From Variovorax fucosicus (GTDB lineage Bacteria > Pseudomonadota > Gammaproteobacteria > Burkholderiales > Burkholderiaceae_C), in NCBI RefSeq assembly GCF_030316825.1, contig NZ_JASZYU010000001.1, positions 1,240,001 through 1,304,000 of the forward strand: a DNA stretch of 64,000 bases, read 5' to 3'. The notes below the pieces were generated by a model. That model searched no databases. It was not told the DNA's origin and saw nothing but the letters and a program-made list of their open reading frames with translations. This document shows, one piece after another, positions 44,512 through 52,981 of this stretch. The translations under genes were made by a program, and so were the position numbers. Each line of letters starts with the position of its first letter. Within the stretch, counting starts at the first letter, position 1.

Positions 44512-44669
44512 GGCCGCGACTGTATCTCCGGCATTCGGGCAGATCGCCTACATCCGGTGACCCGATCGGATGCAATCTGACATAACTTTGCACGGCGACT
44601 GCCAGCCGGGCGCGGGGTTCGCGCGTTGAGGGATGACGCACGAACGCCATCGACGAGACAAGCCAAAAC

Positions 44670-46676
44670 ATGACACGCTCTATCCAACACCCCTTTTCTT
44701 CCCGCATCGGCCGCTGGCTGGTCGGCCTGGCGCTGGTCTGCGTCGGCCTGCAGGCTGTAGCGCAAGAAGATCCGCCCGGCCGCGTGGCGCGCCTCAATGC
44801 GCAACAGGGCACGGTGAGCTTCTCGCCGGCCGGCGACGACAGCTGGTATGACGCGGTGCCGAACCGCCCCCTGACCACCGGCGACCGGCTCTGGGCTGAC
44901 CGCAACGCGCGCGCCGAGCTGTTCGTCGGATCCGCCGCGCTGCGGCTCGACGGCAACACCGCCATCGAGTTTTCCGAGCTTGACGACCAGACCGTGCGCA
45001 TCACGGTGCAGCAGGGCAGCGTGCAGTTGCGCGTGCGCGACGACCTGGCGGGCCAGCGCGTCGAACTCGATACCGCCAACCTCGCCTTCGTGGTCCAGCA
45101 GCCCGGCGACTACCGCGTGCAGGCCGATCCGCAGTCCGACCTGACGCACATCATGGTGGCCAGCGGCTCGGGCACGGCCTACGGCGAAAACGGCGAGTCG
45201 CTGCCCGTGTCGAACCGCCAGCAGCTTGCCGTGACCGGCCGCGGCCTGGCCAACACAGGCGCTGCGCCACCCGCGCTGAACGACGGCTTCGAGCGCTGGG
45301 TGGCCGAACGCAACCGCGCCGAGGACGCCTCGGTGTCGGCGCGCTACGTCTCGCGCGAGGTGGTGGGCTACCAGCAGCTCGACAACTTCGGCGACTGGCG
45401 GAACGACAGCACCTACGGCCCGGTCTGGTTCCCGCGCAACGTGGAGGCCGACTGGGCGCCCTACAGCGACGGCCATTGGGCCAACATCGCGCCGTGGGGC
45501 TGGACCTGGGTCGACAACGCACCCTGGGGCTTCGCGCCCTTCCATTACGGCCGCTGGACGCAGGTCGGCCCGCGCTGGGCCTGGGTGCCGGGACGGCAGC
45601 AGAGCCGGCCCGTCTACTCGCCGGCGCTGGTGGGCTTCATCGGCGGTGGGCCGGGCGGCAGCGCGCAGGTCGCCATCGGCAGCGGTCGCAACGGCGTGGG
45701 GTGGTTTCCGCTGGCACCGGGCGAAGCCTGGCGGCCGGGCTACCGCACCAGTTCGCGCTATGTGGAGCAGGCCAACCGCATGGCGTTCTTCAACCAGGCG
45801 CCGCTGCGCAACAGCGGCTACGTCAACCAGCGGCAGCAGGCCGTGACCGTGGTGCCGGCCGACGTGTTCGGCCGCGGCCCGATCGGCCGGCGCGACCGAG
45901 TGCGCTTGCCCGACGCCGCATTCAGCGGTGTCGCGGTCGCCAACACGCCGGCGATTCCGCTGCCTCGCTTCGCGCCGGGCATCGGCAATGCTCCGTCGGG
46001 CTTCGTGGGCCGGCCGGCGACCGCGCTGCCGCCCTCGCAATGGCAGCAGCGGCAGCAGGCGCAAGCCGCGTTCCAGCAACAGCAGTCGCCGCGCGCGCAG
46101 CGGGAGTTTCAACCGCAACCCCAACAGCAACTGCCGCAGCGCGGCTTCCCGGGTGCGCAGCAGCAGCAGCAGCAGATCCAGATGCAACAACTGCAGCAGC
46201 AAGAGGCGCTTCGCCAACAACAGGACATGCAGCAGCGCGCGGCACATGGTCAGGCACAGCAGCAAATGCAAATGCAGCAGCAACAACAAGCGATGCGCCA
46301 GCAGCAGGAGATGCAACAGCGGGCCGCGCAGGCACAGCAGCAGCAACAGATGCAGTTGCAACAGCAAGCCATGCAGCAACGCGCGGCGCAGGCCCAGGCG
46401 CAAGCGCAAGCGCAGCAGCAAATGCACCTGGAGCAGCAGCAGCTTCAACAGCAACGCGCCGCGCAGGCCCAGGCGATTCAGCAGGCGCAGCAGCAACAAC
46501 AACAGGCCATGCGCCAACAGCAACAAGCCCAGCAAATGCAGGCCCAGCAACAACAACAGCAGTTGCAACAGCGCGCCCAGCAGCAGCAACAGCAGCGCGC
46601 CACGCCGCAAGACCCTGGCGCGCCGCAGCCTCGCCGCTCGCTCGGCAATGGCGGGCCGCCGGTCGACCGCCCCTGA
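44670..46676 (+). CDS. FecR-like exported protein with glutamine-rich tail
   Basis: 668 residues. A signal peptide (about 1-31, cleavage near AVAQ) precedes a FecR-like beta domain (about 40-150, LNAQQGTVSFSPAGDDSW, LTTGDRLWADRNARAELFVGS, VTVQQ-type strand). A tryptophan-rich DUF6600-like region follows (about 190-310, with YGPVWFPRNVEADWAPYSDG). From about 455 to 645 the chain is almost all glutamine with scattered Ala, Arg and Met. Probably a periplasmic or envelope structural or sensing protein; no partner sigma factor is adjacent. Confidence 0.82.
   Translation: MTRSIQHPFSSRIGRWLVGLALVCVGLQAVAQEDPPGRVARLNAQQGTVSFSPAGDDSWYDAVPNRPLTTGDRLWADRNARAELFVGSAALRLDGNTAIEFSELDDQTVRITVQQGSVQLRVRDDLAGQRVELDTANLAFVVQQPGDYRVQADPQSDLTHIMVASGSGTAYGENGESLPVSNRQQLAVTGRGLANTGAAPPALNDGFERWVAERNRAEDASVSARYVSREVVGYQQLDNFGDWRNDSTYGPVWFPRNVEADWAPYSDGHWANIAPWGWTWVDNAPWGFAPFHYGRWTQVGPRWAWVPGRQQSRPVYSPALVGFIGGGPGGSAQVAIGSGRNGVGWFPLAPGEAWRPGYRTSSRYVEQANRMAFFNQAPLRNSGYVNQRQQAVTVVPADVFGRGPIGRRDRVRLPDAAFSGVAVANTPAIPLPRFAPGIGNAPSGFVGRPATALPPSQWQQRQQAQAAFQQQQSPRAQREFQPQPQQQLPQRGFPGAQQQQQQIQMQQLQQQEALRQQQDMQQRAAHGQAQQQMQMQQQQQAMRQQQEMQQRAAQAQQQQQMQLQQQAMQQRAAQAQAQAQAQQQMHLEQQQLQQQRAAQAQAIQQAQQQQQQAMRQQQQAQQMQAQQQQQQLQQRAQQQQQQRATPQDPGAPQPRRSLGNGGPPVDRP
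46036..46602. repeat. Long CAG/CAA low-complexity tract encoding polyglutamine
   Basis: Nearly 570 bases of irregular CAG and CAA codons with occasional GCG, CGC and ATG, inside the FecR-like gene. On the other strand it reads as a leucine-rich frame, which explains long spurious antisense reading frames. It is a candidate for length variation between strains. Confidence 0.9.
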
Positions 46677-46733
46677 GCATCGGGGCTCGGACACTCCGCA
46701 GGCCGGCTAAAGTCGGCAGCGGAGGTTTCCCCG

Positions 46734-48104
46734 ATGCCCACTTTTGACTTCGACCTGTTCGTGATCGGCGGCGGCAGCGGCGGCGTGCGCGCCGCGCGCA
46801 TGGCCGCTGCGCGGGGTGCCCGCGTGGCGCTGGCCGAGGTGGCCGAGCTGGGCGGCACCTGCGTCAACGTCGGCTGCATCCCCAAGAAGCTCTACAGCTA
46901 CGCAGCCGGCTATGCCGAGGCGTTCGAGGAGGCGGCCGGCTACGGCTGGCAACTCGGCGAGCCACGCTTCGACTGGCAGCACCTCAAGACCCAGCGCGCC
47001 AAGGAAATCAAGCGGCTCAACGGCGCCTACCGTGCGCTGCTAGATGGGCCCGGCGTGACCACGTTGCAAGGCTGGGCGGCGCTGGTCGACCCGCACACGG
47101 TCGACATCGACGGCCAGCGGCACCGCGCCAGGCACATCATCGTGGCAACCGGCGGCATGCCCTTCGTGCCCGAGTTCGTCGGCCGCGAGCATGGGCTGGT
47201 GTCGGACGCAATATTCGACCTGGAGCCCTTCCCCCGGCGGCTGCTGGTGGTCGGCGGTGGCTACATCGCCTGCGAGTTCGCCTCGATCTTCAACGGGCTC
47301 GGCGCGAAGGTCACGCAGCTGCAGCGCAAGTCGCACATCCTCAGCGAGTTCGACGAAGACGTGCGCCAGTTCCTGGCGGTCGAGATGCAGAAGGCCGGCG
47401 TCGACATCCGTTTCAATACCGAGATCGCGTCGATCCGGCGCGGCGCCGACGGGCTCGACGTCATGCTCGAACGCGGCACCCACCTGCAGGCCGATGCCGT
47501 GCTGTTCGCCACCGGCCGCGTGGCCAACACGCAGGGCCTGGGCCTCGAGAACGCGGGCGTGGCGCTCGACGACAAGGGCGCGATCGTGGTCGACGCGCAC
47601 TACCGCAGCTCGGTGCCGTCGATCCATGCAGTCGGCGATGTGTCGACCCGGATGCAGCTGACGCCGGTGGCGCTGGCCGAAGCGATGGTGGTGGTCGACG
47701 CACTGTTCCCCGACCCGAAGCAGCCCGCACGGCGCCGCAAGGTCGACTACGAGTTCGTGCCGACGGCCGTGTTCACCCATCCCGGCGTCGGCACCTGCGG
47801 CTATACCGAAGCCGGGGCGCGGCAGAAGTTCGGCGACATCACCATCTTCTCGAGCGAGTTCAAGGCGCTGCGCCACACGCTGTCGGGCCGCAGCGAGCGC
47901 ACCTTCATGAAGCTGGTGGTCGAGACCAAGACCGACCGCGTGGTCGGCATCCACATGGTCGGCGCCGATGCCGGCGAGATCGTGCAGGGCTTTGCGGTGG
48001 CCATGCGCGCCGGCGCGACCAAGGCCGTGTTCGACAGCACCATCGGCATCCATCCGACCGCGGCCGAGGAGTTCGTGACCATGCGGGTGGCCACCTCGCG
48101 CTGA
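46734..48104 (+). CDS. gor: Glutathione-disulfide reductase
   Basis: 456-residue FAD flavoprotein that reduces glutathione disulfide with NADPH in the cytoplasm. The FAD loop VIGGGSGG is at residues 10-17, the redox-active disulfide C43/C48 is in GGTCVNVGCIPKK, and the second dinucleotide loop is VVGGGYIACEFA. The C-terminal catalytic histidine is in GIHPTAAEEF. The second dinucleotide domain contains arginine and lysine (LQRKSH) after the strand, consistent with NADPH use. Length is typical. Close to amn, 15 bases downstream. Confidence 0.95.
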   Translation: MPTFDFDLFVIGGGSGGVRAARMAAARGARVALAEVAELGGTCVNVGCIPKKLYSYAAGYAEAFEEAAGYGWQLGEPRFDWQHLKTQRAKEIKRLNGAYRALLDGPGVTTLQGWAALVDPHTVDIDGQRHRARHIIVATGGMPFVPEFVGREHGLVSDAIFDLEPFPRRLLVVGGGYIACEFASIFNGLGAKVTQLQRKSHILSEFDEDVRQFLAVEMQKAGVDIRFNTEIASIRRGADGLDVMLERGTHLQADAVLFATGRVANTQGLGLENAGVALDDKGAIVVDAHYRSSVPSIHAVGDVSTRMQLTPVALAEAMVVVDALFPDPKQPARRRKVDYEFVPTAVFTHPGVGTCGYTEAGARQKFGDITIFSSEFKALRHTLSGRSERTFMKLVVETKTDRVVGIHMVGADAGEIVQGFAVAMRAGATKAVFDSTIGIHPTAAEEFVTMRVATSR

Positions 48105-48119
48105 ACGGCACAATCCACC

Positions 48120-49637
48120 ATGCCCTACATGCCTCCTTTCGCCCCGCCTGCCAACTACACCAATGCAGCCGAAGCACTCGACCGGGTGCGCACCATCTAC
48201 GACGAAGGCCTGGCGCACCTGCGCGACGCGATGCTGCGCTTCGTGGCCGGCGAGTCGCTGCCGGGCCGCATGCGGGCCTGCTACCCGTTCGTGCGCGTGC
48301 ACACGCACACCGTGTCGCGGCAAACGGTGCCGGCCAACGCCGGCCTGAGCTATGGCTTCGTGGCCGGGCCGGGCCGCTACGAAACCACGCTGACGCGGCC
48401 CGACCTGTTCAGCCGCTACTACGCCGAGCAGTTCCGGCTGCTGCTCGAAAACCACCAGATCGAACTCGAAGTCGGCACCAGCAGCCAGCCGATTCCGATC
48501 CACTTCTCGTTTGCCGAGAACGACCACATCGAAGGCACGATGAGCGCCGACCGCCGCGCACTGATGCGCGACGTGTTCGACCTGCCCGATCTGCACGCCA
48601 TGGACGACGGCATTGCCAACGGCACGCACGAAGCCCGTCCGGGCGAGATGCAGCCGCTGGCGCTGTTCACCGCGGCGCGGGTCGACTACTCGCTGCACCG
48701 GCTGCGCCACTACACCGGCACCGCGCCCGAGTGGTTCCAGAATTTCGTGCTGTTCACCAACTACCAGTTCTACATCGACGAGTTCGTGCGGCTCGGCCAC
48801 GAGGCCATGATGGACGAGAACAGCGAGTACATCGCGTTCATCGAGCCCGGCAACGTGGTCACGCGCCGGCGCGGGCTGCCCCCCGGCAAGGCCGGCTTCT
48901 TCAGCACGCTGCTCGACGGCAGCCAGGGCACGCCGCCGCCGCGGCTGCCGCAGATGCCGGCCTACCACCTGGTGCGGGAAGACCACAGCGGCATCACGAT
49001 GGTGAACATCGGCGTCGGCCCAGCCAATGCCAAGACCATCACCGACCACATCGCCGTGCTGCGCCCGCACGCATGGATGATGCTGGGCCACTGCGCCGGC
49101 CTGCGCCCGAGCCAGCAGCTCGGCGACTACGTGCTGGCCCATGCCTACGTGCGCGAAGACCATGTGCTCGACGAAGAGCTGCCGCTGTGGGTGCCGATTC
49201 CGGCGCTGTCGGAGATCCAGCTCGCACTTGAAAAAGCCGTGGCCGACGTCACCGGCTTCCAGGGGCCCGAGCTCAAGACCATCATGCGCACCGGCACCGT
49301 GGCCAGCACCGACAACCGCAACTGGGAGCTGCTGCCGAACAACACGCCGCAGCGCCGCTTCAGCCAGAGCCGCGCGGTCGCGCTCGATATGGAGAGCGCG
49401 ACCATCGCGGCCAACGGCTTCCGCTTTCGGGTGCCCTACGGCACGCTGCTGTGCGTGAGCGACAAGCCGCTGCACGGTGAGATCAAGCTGCCCGGCATGG
49501 CCAACCATTTCTACCGCGAGCGCGTCGAGCAGCACCTGCGCATCGGCATGGCGGCGATCGACATCCTGCGCAGCGAAGGCTCGAGCCGGCTCCACAGCCG
49601 CAAGCTCAGGAGCTTTGCGGAAGTGGCGTTCCAGTAG
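48120..49637 (+). CDS. amn: AMP nucleosidase
   Basis: 505 residues. The enzyme hydrolyses AMP to adenine and ribose 5-phosphate in purine salvage. The N-terminal Amn domain has RMRACYPFVRVHTHT and AGLSYGFVAGPGRYETTLTRPDLF. The C-terminal phosphorylase-like domain has VNIGVGPANAKTITDHIAVLRPHAWMM, GHCAGLRPSQQLGDYVLAHAY and the ribose-binding ALDMESATIAANGFRFRVPYG. Length fits E. coli Amn (484). It may be co-transcribed with gor, 15 bases upstream. Confidence 0.95.
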   Translation: MPYMPPFAPPANYTNAAEALDRVRTIYDEGLAHLRDAMLRFVAGESLPGRMRACYPFVRVHTHTVSRQTVPANAGLSYGFVAGPGRYETTLTRPDLFSRYYAEQFRLLLENHQIELEVGTSSQPIPIHFSFAENDHIEGTMSADRRALMRDVFDLPDLHAMDDGIANGTHEARPGEMQPLALFTAARVDYSLHRLRHYTGTAPEWFQNFVLFTNYQFYIDEFVRLGHEAMMDENSEYIAFIEPGNVVTRRRGLPPGKAGFFSTLLDGSQGTPPPRLPQMPAYHLVREDHSGITMVNIGVGPANAKTITDHIAVLRPHAWMMLGHCAGLRPSQQLGDYVLAHAYVREDHVLDEELPLWVPIPALSEIQLALEKAVADVTGFQGPELKTIMRTGTVASTDNRNWELLPNNTPQRRFSQSRAVALDMESATIAANGFRFRVPYGTLLCVSDKPLHGEIKLPGMANHFYRERVEQHLRIGMAAIDILRSEGSSRLHSRKLRSFAEVAFQ

Positions 49638-49659
49638 CAGCCGACGCTGCGCAGGCGTT

Positions 49660-51024
49660 TCAGCCTGCCAGTGGCTCCACCCGCAACGCTGTCGGCGCCG
49701 CCGAGACGCCCGCGTGCGTTGCCAGCGCATGCAGGATCCGATCGAAGTCGGCCTGGACGACCGGATCGGTCAGCACCAGCAGCTGCGGGCCTGCTTCAAG
49801 CGGCAGTGATGCGAGCGTCATCTGCCGCACGGGCAGCCCCTGCTGCGCGAGCCATGCGCTCAGCGGCGCCATTTGCGCCGGATCGCGCACCGGCACCCGC
49901 ACGTAGCGGGCGGCACGCACCGCGGCATGGGGCAGCGCCGGCAGCGCGCTCATCGCATCCGCATGAAAGCCCAGGTGGGGAACCCGTTGCGCGGCCGAAG
50001 TACCGGCCAGCCGTGCCACGTCGATGAGGTCGGCGATCACCGCCGAAGCCGTCTGCTCCGAGCCGGCTCCCGCGCCGTAGTACATCGTCACGCCGGCCGC
50101 ATCGCTGTTGACCAGGATCGCGTTCATCGATCCGTTCACGTGCGCCATCAGGTGCGTGGCGGGGATCAAGGCGGGCTGCACCCCGAGCTCGACGCCTTGC
50201 GCCGCGCGACGCGCCACACCCAGCAGCTTGATGCGATAGCCGAGCTGTTCAGCGCACAGCATGTCGAGCCGCTGCACGGCAGAGATGCCCTGTACGTTCA
50301 CGGCGGCAAACTGCACCGGCGTGCCGAACGCATTGGCGGCCAGCAGCGCCATCTTGTGCGCAGCGTCGATGCCCTCGATATCGAACGTGGGGTCGGCCTC
50401 GGCGTAGCCCAGTGTCTGCGCCTGCGCGAGCGCGCTGCCGAAATCCAGGCCCTCGTCGCGCATCTTGCTCAGGATGAAGTTGGTGGTTCCGTTGACGACG
50501 CCCACCACCGACGCGATGCGGTTGGCCGAGAGCCCCTCGCGCAGCGCCTTGATGATGGGAATGCTCACGGCCACGGCGCCCTCGTACGCCACGATCACGT
50601 CATGCCGCCGCGCGGCGTCGAAGATCTCGGTGCCGTGCACCGCCAGCAATGCCTTGTTGGCCGTTACCACGTGCTTGCCGTGCGCAATGGCAGCAAGCAC
50701 CCAGTCGCGCGCCGGCCCGGTGCCGCCGGCCACTTCCACCACCACGTCGACATCGGGATGGGCGGCGACGTGCATCGGGTCGCCCGTCAACTCGATCGAT
50801 TCGCCCACGATGCCGGCGGCCCGGGTGAGGTTGCGGGCGGCGACCACCTTCAACTCGATCGACCGCCCGGCCCGCCCGGAAATCTCCATCTGGTTGCGGG
50901 CCAGCACGCGGAAGGTGCCCTCGCCCACCGTGCCGATGCCGATCATGCCGACACGCAGCGGACGGATCGCCGAAGGCCGGCTGTGATGAGGTTGATGAAA
51001 TGCGGGGACGGGATCGCGGTACAT
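49660..51024 (-). CDS. hom: Homoserine dehydrogenase
   Basis: 454-residue enzyme that reduces aspartate semialdehyde to homoserine, the branch to threonine, isoleucine and methionine. VGMIGIGTVGEG binds NAD(P), KHVVTANKALL carries the catalytic lysine, and VVGVVNGTTNFILSKM plus AEADPTFDIEGIDAAHK are family signatures. A degenerate C-terminal ACT domain (about 365-450) suggests allosteric control. ATG 51024 is chosen because CCGGAG lies eight bases upstream and the terminator hairpin is just before it. The lysC/thrC genes are not adjacent. Expression is probably governed by the Thr/Ile leader at 51140-51172. Confidence 0.94.
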   Translation of the reverse strand: MYRDPVPAFHQPHHSRPSAIRPLRVGMIGIGTVGEGTFRVLARNQMEISGRAGRSIELKVVAARNLTRAAGIVGESIELTGDPMHVAAHPDVDVVVEVAGGTGPARDWVLAAIAHGKHVVTANKALLAVHGTEIFDAARRHDVIVAYEGAVAVSIPIIKALREGLSANRIASVVGVVNGTTNFILSKMRDEGLDFGSALAQAQTLGYAEADPTFDIEGIDAAHKMALLAANAFGTPVQFAAVNVQGISAVQRLDMLCAEQLGYRIKLLGVARRAAQGVELGVQPALIPATHLMAHVNGSMNAILVNSDAAGVTMYYGAGAGSEQTASAVIADLIDVARLAGTSAAQRVPHLGFHADAMSALPALPHAAVRAARYVRVPVRDPAQMAPLSAWLAQQGLPVRQMTLASLPLEAGPQLLVLTDPVVQADFDRILHALATHAGVSAAPTALRVEPLAG

Positions 51025-51040
51025 GAACAACTCCGGATGA

Positions 51041-51072
51041 ACAAACAAAAAACCCAGCTGCCAGAGCTGGGT
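51041..51072 (-). terminator. Intrinsic terminator in the hom leader (attenuator)
   Basis: Read on the minus strand, ACCCAGCT and AGCTGGGT form a perfect eight-base-pair stem with a five-base loop, followed at once by TTTTTTGTTTG. This is a textbook Rho-independent terminator placed just before the hom ribosome-binding site, so it would stop transcription before the gene unless disrupted. Confidence 0.92.
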
Positions 51073-51105
51073 CTCATTCATTCGGAGGAGGAACCGAGGA
51101 GTACA

Positions 51106-51151
51106 CCAGGTGGCTGCCGGAGCGGCCACCTGCGCGTGCTCAGGTGGCCGC
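51106..51151 (-). promoter_or_regulatory. Mutually exclusive hairpin segments of the hom leader
   Basis: On the minus strand, segment 1 (51141-51151, GCGGCCACCTG, the end of the leader peptide) is the exact reverse complement of segment 2 (51122-51132). Segment 2 can instead pair over eight bases with segment 3 (51107-51114, GCCACCTG). Only one pairing can form at a time, the classic layout of a ribosome-sensing attenuator. Segment 3 does not visibly overlap the terminator stem, so the final coupling step is unclear. Confidence 0.8.
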
Positions 51152-51172
51152 GGCGGTAATGGTGGTAATCAT
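51140..51172 (-). CDS. thrL: Threonine/isoleucine leader peptide (MITTITAAAT)
   Basis: A ten-codon open frame (ATG to TGA) encodes Met-Ile-Thr-Thr-Ile-Thr-Ala-Ala-Ala-Thr: four threonines and two isoleucines. Its last codons form segment 1 of the hairpin set, and hom begins about 115 bases after the TGA. Ribosome stalling at Thr or Ile codons would free segment 2 to pair with segment 3. Analogous to ThrL of enteric bacteria but shorter; the symbol is used by analogy. A GAG-containing purine-rich stretch lies about eight bases upstream of the ATG. Confidence 0.85.
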   Translation of the reverse strand: MITTITAAAT

Positions 51173-51405
51173 TCGTGCACTCTTCTTCGTCGCACATGCG
51201 AACGCGGGCAGCGCCAAGCGGCTGCTGCGGGCGGCGCAGGATGCGATGGGGAGGAAATTGCACGACATGGGGTGGAAGTGTACAGGTCTGGATTGGGGCG
51301 CGGCCATGCGTGTCTTCATCCCCTCTTCGGAGGCAGCCCCGAAAAGCCAACTTGAGAGGCGATCGAAACCGTCCACGACCCCACGGACGCCGCGAGTCTT
51401 TTTCC
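51173..51405. other. Upstream region of the hom leader
   Basis: 233 bases between the leader peptide and the hypothetical gene at 51406, both on the minus strand. It should contain the hom promoter. On the minus strand TACACT (around 51279-51284) is a possible -10 box, but no convincing -35 was found. No coding gene is supported. Confidence 0.45.
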
Positions 51406-51720
51406 TTAAGAGATCGCCTCGCCGAACTGCATGCGAAATGCTTCGCAGAAAGCGGTCGACCCGCCGATCGCAAGGCTGAAGGTCTGGCGCGGCGTGCCAT
51501 CGTTTTCCTCCACCACCTGCAGATCACTGTCCCACTCACCCCCCTCTTCCACCGGCCCGCGTCCTCCGGGAAAGGTCGCTTCAGCCCAAGCCAGCACCTG
51601 CGCAATCTCAGCCTCCACCGCAGCCGCATGCTGCGGTGCGACCGACGCCATGGCGTCGAACACGCCGGTGTCGTCGGTGCCTTCGCTGTAGTCGAAGTCG
51701 AGCCAGCGCAGCGGCATCAC
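51406..51720 (-). CDS. Small hypothetical protein downstream of the RhlE-type helicase
   Basis: 104 residues, acidic, not recognised. It begins MMPLRWLDFDYSEGTDDTG and contains DSDLQVVEEND and TFSLAIGGSTAFCEAFR; no signal peptide or membrane segment. The start overlaps the helicase stop in ATGA, so it is translationally coupled to it. Codon use matches its neighbours, so it is probably a real gene, perhaps one restricted to this lineage. No function is assigned. Confidence 0.7.
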   Translation of the reverse strand: MMPLRWLDFDYSEGTDDTGVFDAMASVAPQHAAAVEAEIAQVLAWAEATFPGGRGPVEEGGEWDSDLQVVEENDGTPRQTFSLAIGGSTAFCEAFRMQFGEAIS

Positions 51721-52970
51721 GGCTGTTTGTTGGCGGCCGCAGCGCGCAGCTTGTCTTTCTTGCTCGGGCGCTTGCCCTTGATGCCGCCGTTGGCGGGCGA
51801 TTCGATCGCCTGTGGCGCCACGGCCACTTCGACGGGCTCGAAGCCCGCGATGCGTTCGCGCGGCACGCTCAGGCCCTGGCGCTTTTCGATCAGACGGAAG
51901 TGCGCCTCGCTCTCGGCCGGAATGAAGCTCACGGCCAGCCCGCTCTCGCCGGCGCGGCCGGTGCGGCCGATGCGGTGCACGTAGTCGGTGGCGGAGCGCG
52001 GCAGGTCGTAGTTCACCACCACGGGCAGTTGCGCGATGTCGATGCCGCGCGCTGCCAGGTCAGTCGCCACCACCACCTGCACGCGGCTGGCCTTGAAGTC
52101 GGCCACCACCTGGGTGCGCTTGCCCTGGCTCAGCAGGCCGTGGAAAGGCTCGGCCTCGATGCCGGCCTTGCGCAGCTTGTCGGCCACGATCTCGGCCGCG
52201 TGCTTGGTGGCGACGAAGGCCAGCACGCGCGTCCACTTCTGCTCCTGCACCAGGTGGCGCAGCAACTGCGTGCGCCGGCTGGCGTCGACCTCGATGGCGC
52301 GCTGGGCGATGTCGGGCTCGGTGGCATCGGTGGATTCGACTTCGATGCGCAGCGGATCGCGCAGCAGCTGCGCGGCCAGCGCCTCGACCGCCGGCACGAA
52401 GGTGGCCGAGAAGAACAGGTTCTGCCGCTGCGCCGGCAGCAACGCGAGGATGCGGCCCAGCTCTTCGGCAAAGCCGAGGTCGAGCAGGCGGTCGGCTTCG
52501 TCGAGCACCAGCGCGGCCACGTCGCCGATCTTCAGCGCGTTGTGGTCGAGCAGGTCGAGCAGCCGGCCCGGCGTGGCGACCACGATGTCGGCACCGCCGC
52601 GCAAGGCCATCATCTGCGGGTTGACCGAGACGCCGCCGAACAGCACCACGATCTTGGGCCGCTCGTTCAGGTGCTGCGCCAGGATTCGCAGCGTTTCGCC
52701 GACCTGCGCGGCGAGTTCGCGCGTGGGCACCAGCACCAGCGTGTGCACCGCGCGGCGCGACCGGTGCCGCGGCGCCTCTGCCCAGCGCTGCAGCAGCGGC
52801 AGCGAAAATGCGGCGGTCTTGCCCGAGCCGGTTTGCGCCAGGCCCAGCACGTCCTGTCCGCGCAGCACGGCGGGCACGGCGGCCAGTTGAATGGCGGTCG
52901 GCGCGAGGTAACCGGCGTCGGTGGCGGCGAGTGCGAGGGCCGGCGCGAGGCCGAGCGATGGAAATGGCAT
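51717..52970 (-). CDS. DEAD-box ATP-dependent RNA helicase (RhlE-like)
   Basis: 417 residues. The Q-motif region is followed by LGLAQTGSGKTAAF (motif I), VLVPTRELAAQV (Ia), ATPGRLLDL (Ib), VLDEADRLLDLGF (II), FFSATF (III), VVATDLAARGIDI (V) and YVHRIGRTGRAG (VI). The C-terminal tail after about residue 375 is lysine-rich (KGKRPSKKDKLRAAAANK) and may bind RNA. It should unwind short RNA duplexes in ribosome assembly or RNA decay. ATG 52970 is preferred to an upstream TTG at 52979. Its start is only 11 bases from the divergent SUI1-type gene. Confidence 0.93.
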   Translation of the reverse strand: MPFPSLGLAPALALAATDAGYLAPTAIQLAAVPAVLRGQDVLGLAQTGSGKTAAFSLPLLQRWAEAPRHRSRRAVHTLVLVPTRELAAQVGETLRILAQHLNERPKIVVLFGGVSVNPQMMALRGGADIVVATPGRLLDLLDHNALKIGDVAALVLDEADRLLDLGFAEELGRILALLPAQRQNLFFSATFVPAVEALAAQLLRDPLRIEVESTDATEPDIAQRAIEVDASRRTQLLRHLVQEQKWTRVLAFVATKHAAEIVADKLRKAGIEAEPFHGLLSQGKRTQVVADFKASRVQVVVATDLAARGIDIAQLPVVVNYDLPRSATDYVHRIGRTGRAGESGLAVSFIPAESEAHFRLIEKRQGLSVPRERIAGFEPVEVAVAPQAIESPANGGIKGKRPSKKDKLRAAAANKQP

Positions 52971-52981
52971 GAAGGGCAATG

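Noticed and set aside
46036..46602. CAG/CAA tract considered as non-coding repeat DNA
   Set aside because: It stays in frame with the upstream folded domains to a normal stop codon, so it is coding.
44508..46694. Long minus-strand open frame of 728 codons, leucine-rich, across the FecR-like gene
   Set aside because: It is the antisense reading of the CAG/CAA tract and neighbouring high-GC codons; the plus-strand frame has a signal peptide and recognisable domains, while this one shows no family and only low complexity.
47040..49730. Minus-strand open frame of 896 codons opposite glutathione reductase and AMP nucleosidase
   Set aside because: Both plus-strand genes are unmistakable; the antisense frame is open because of high GC and codon bias and has no recognisable domain.
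51140..51376. 78-codon minus-strand protein ending in MITTITAAAT
   Set aside because: The upstream 68 codons look like intergenic sequence with the probable promoter; the short ATG start gives a typical attenuator leader peptide.
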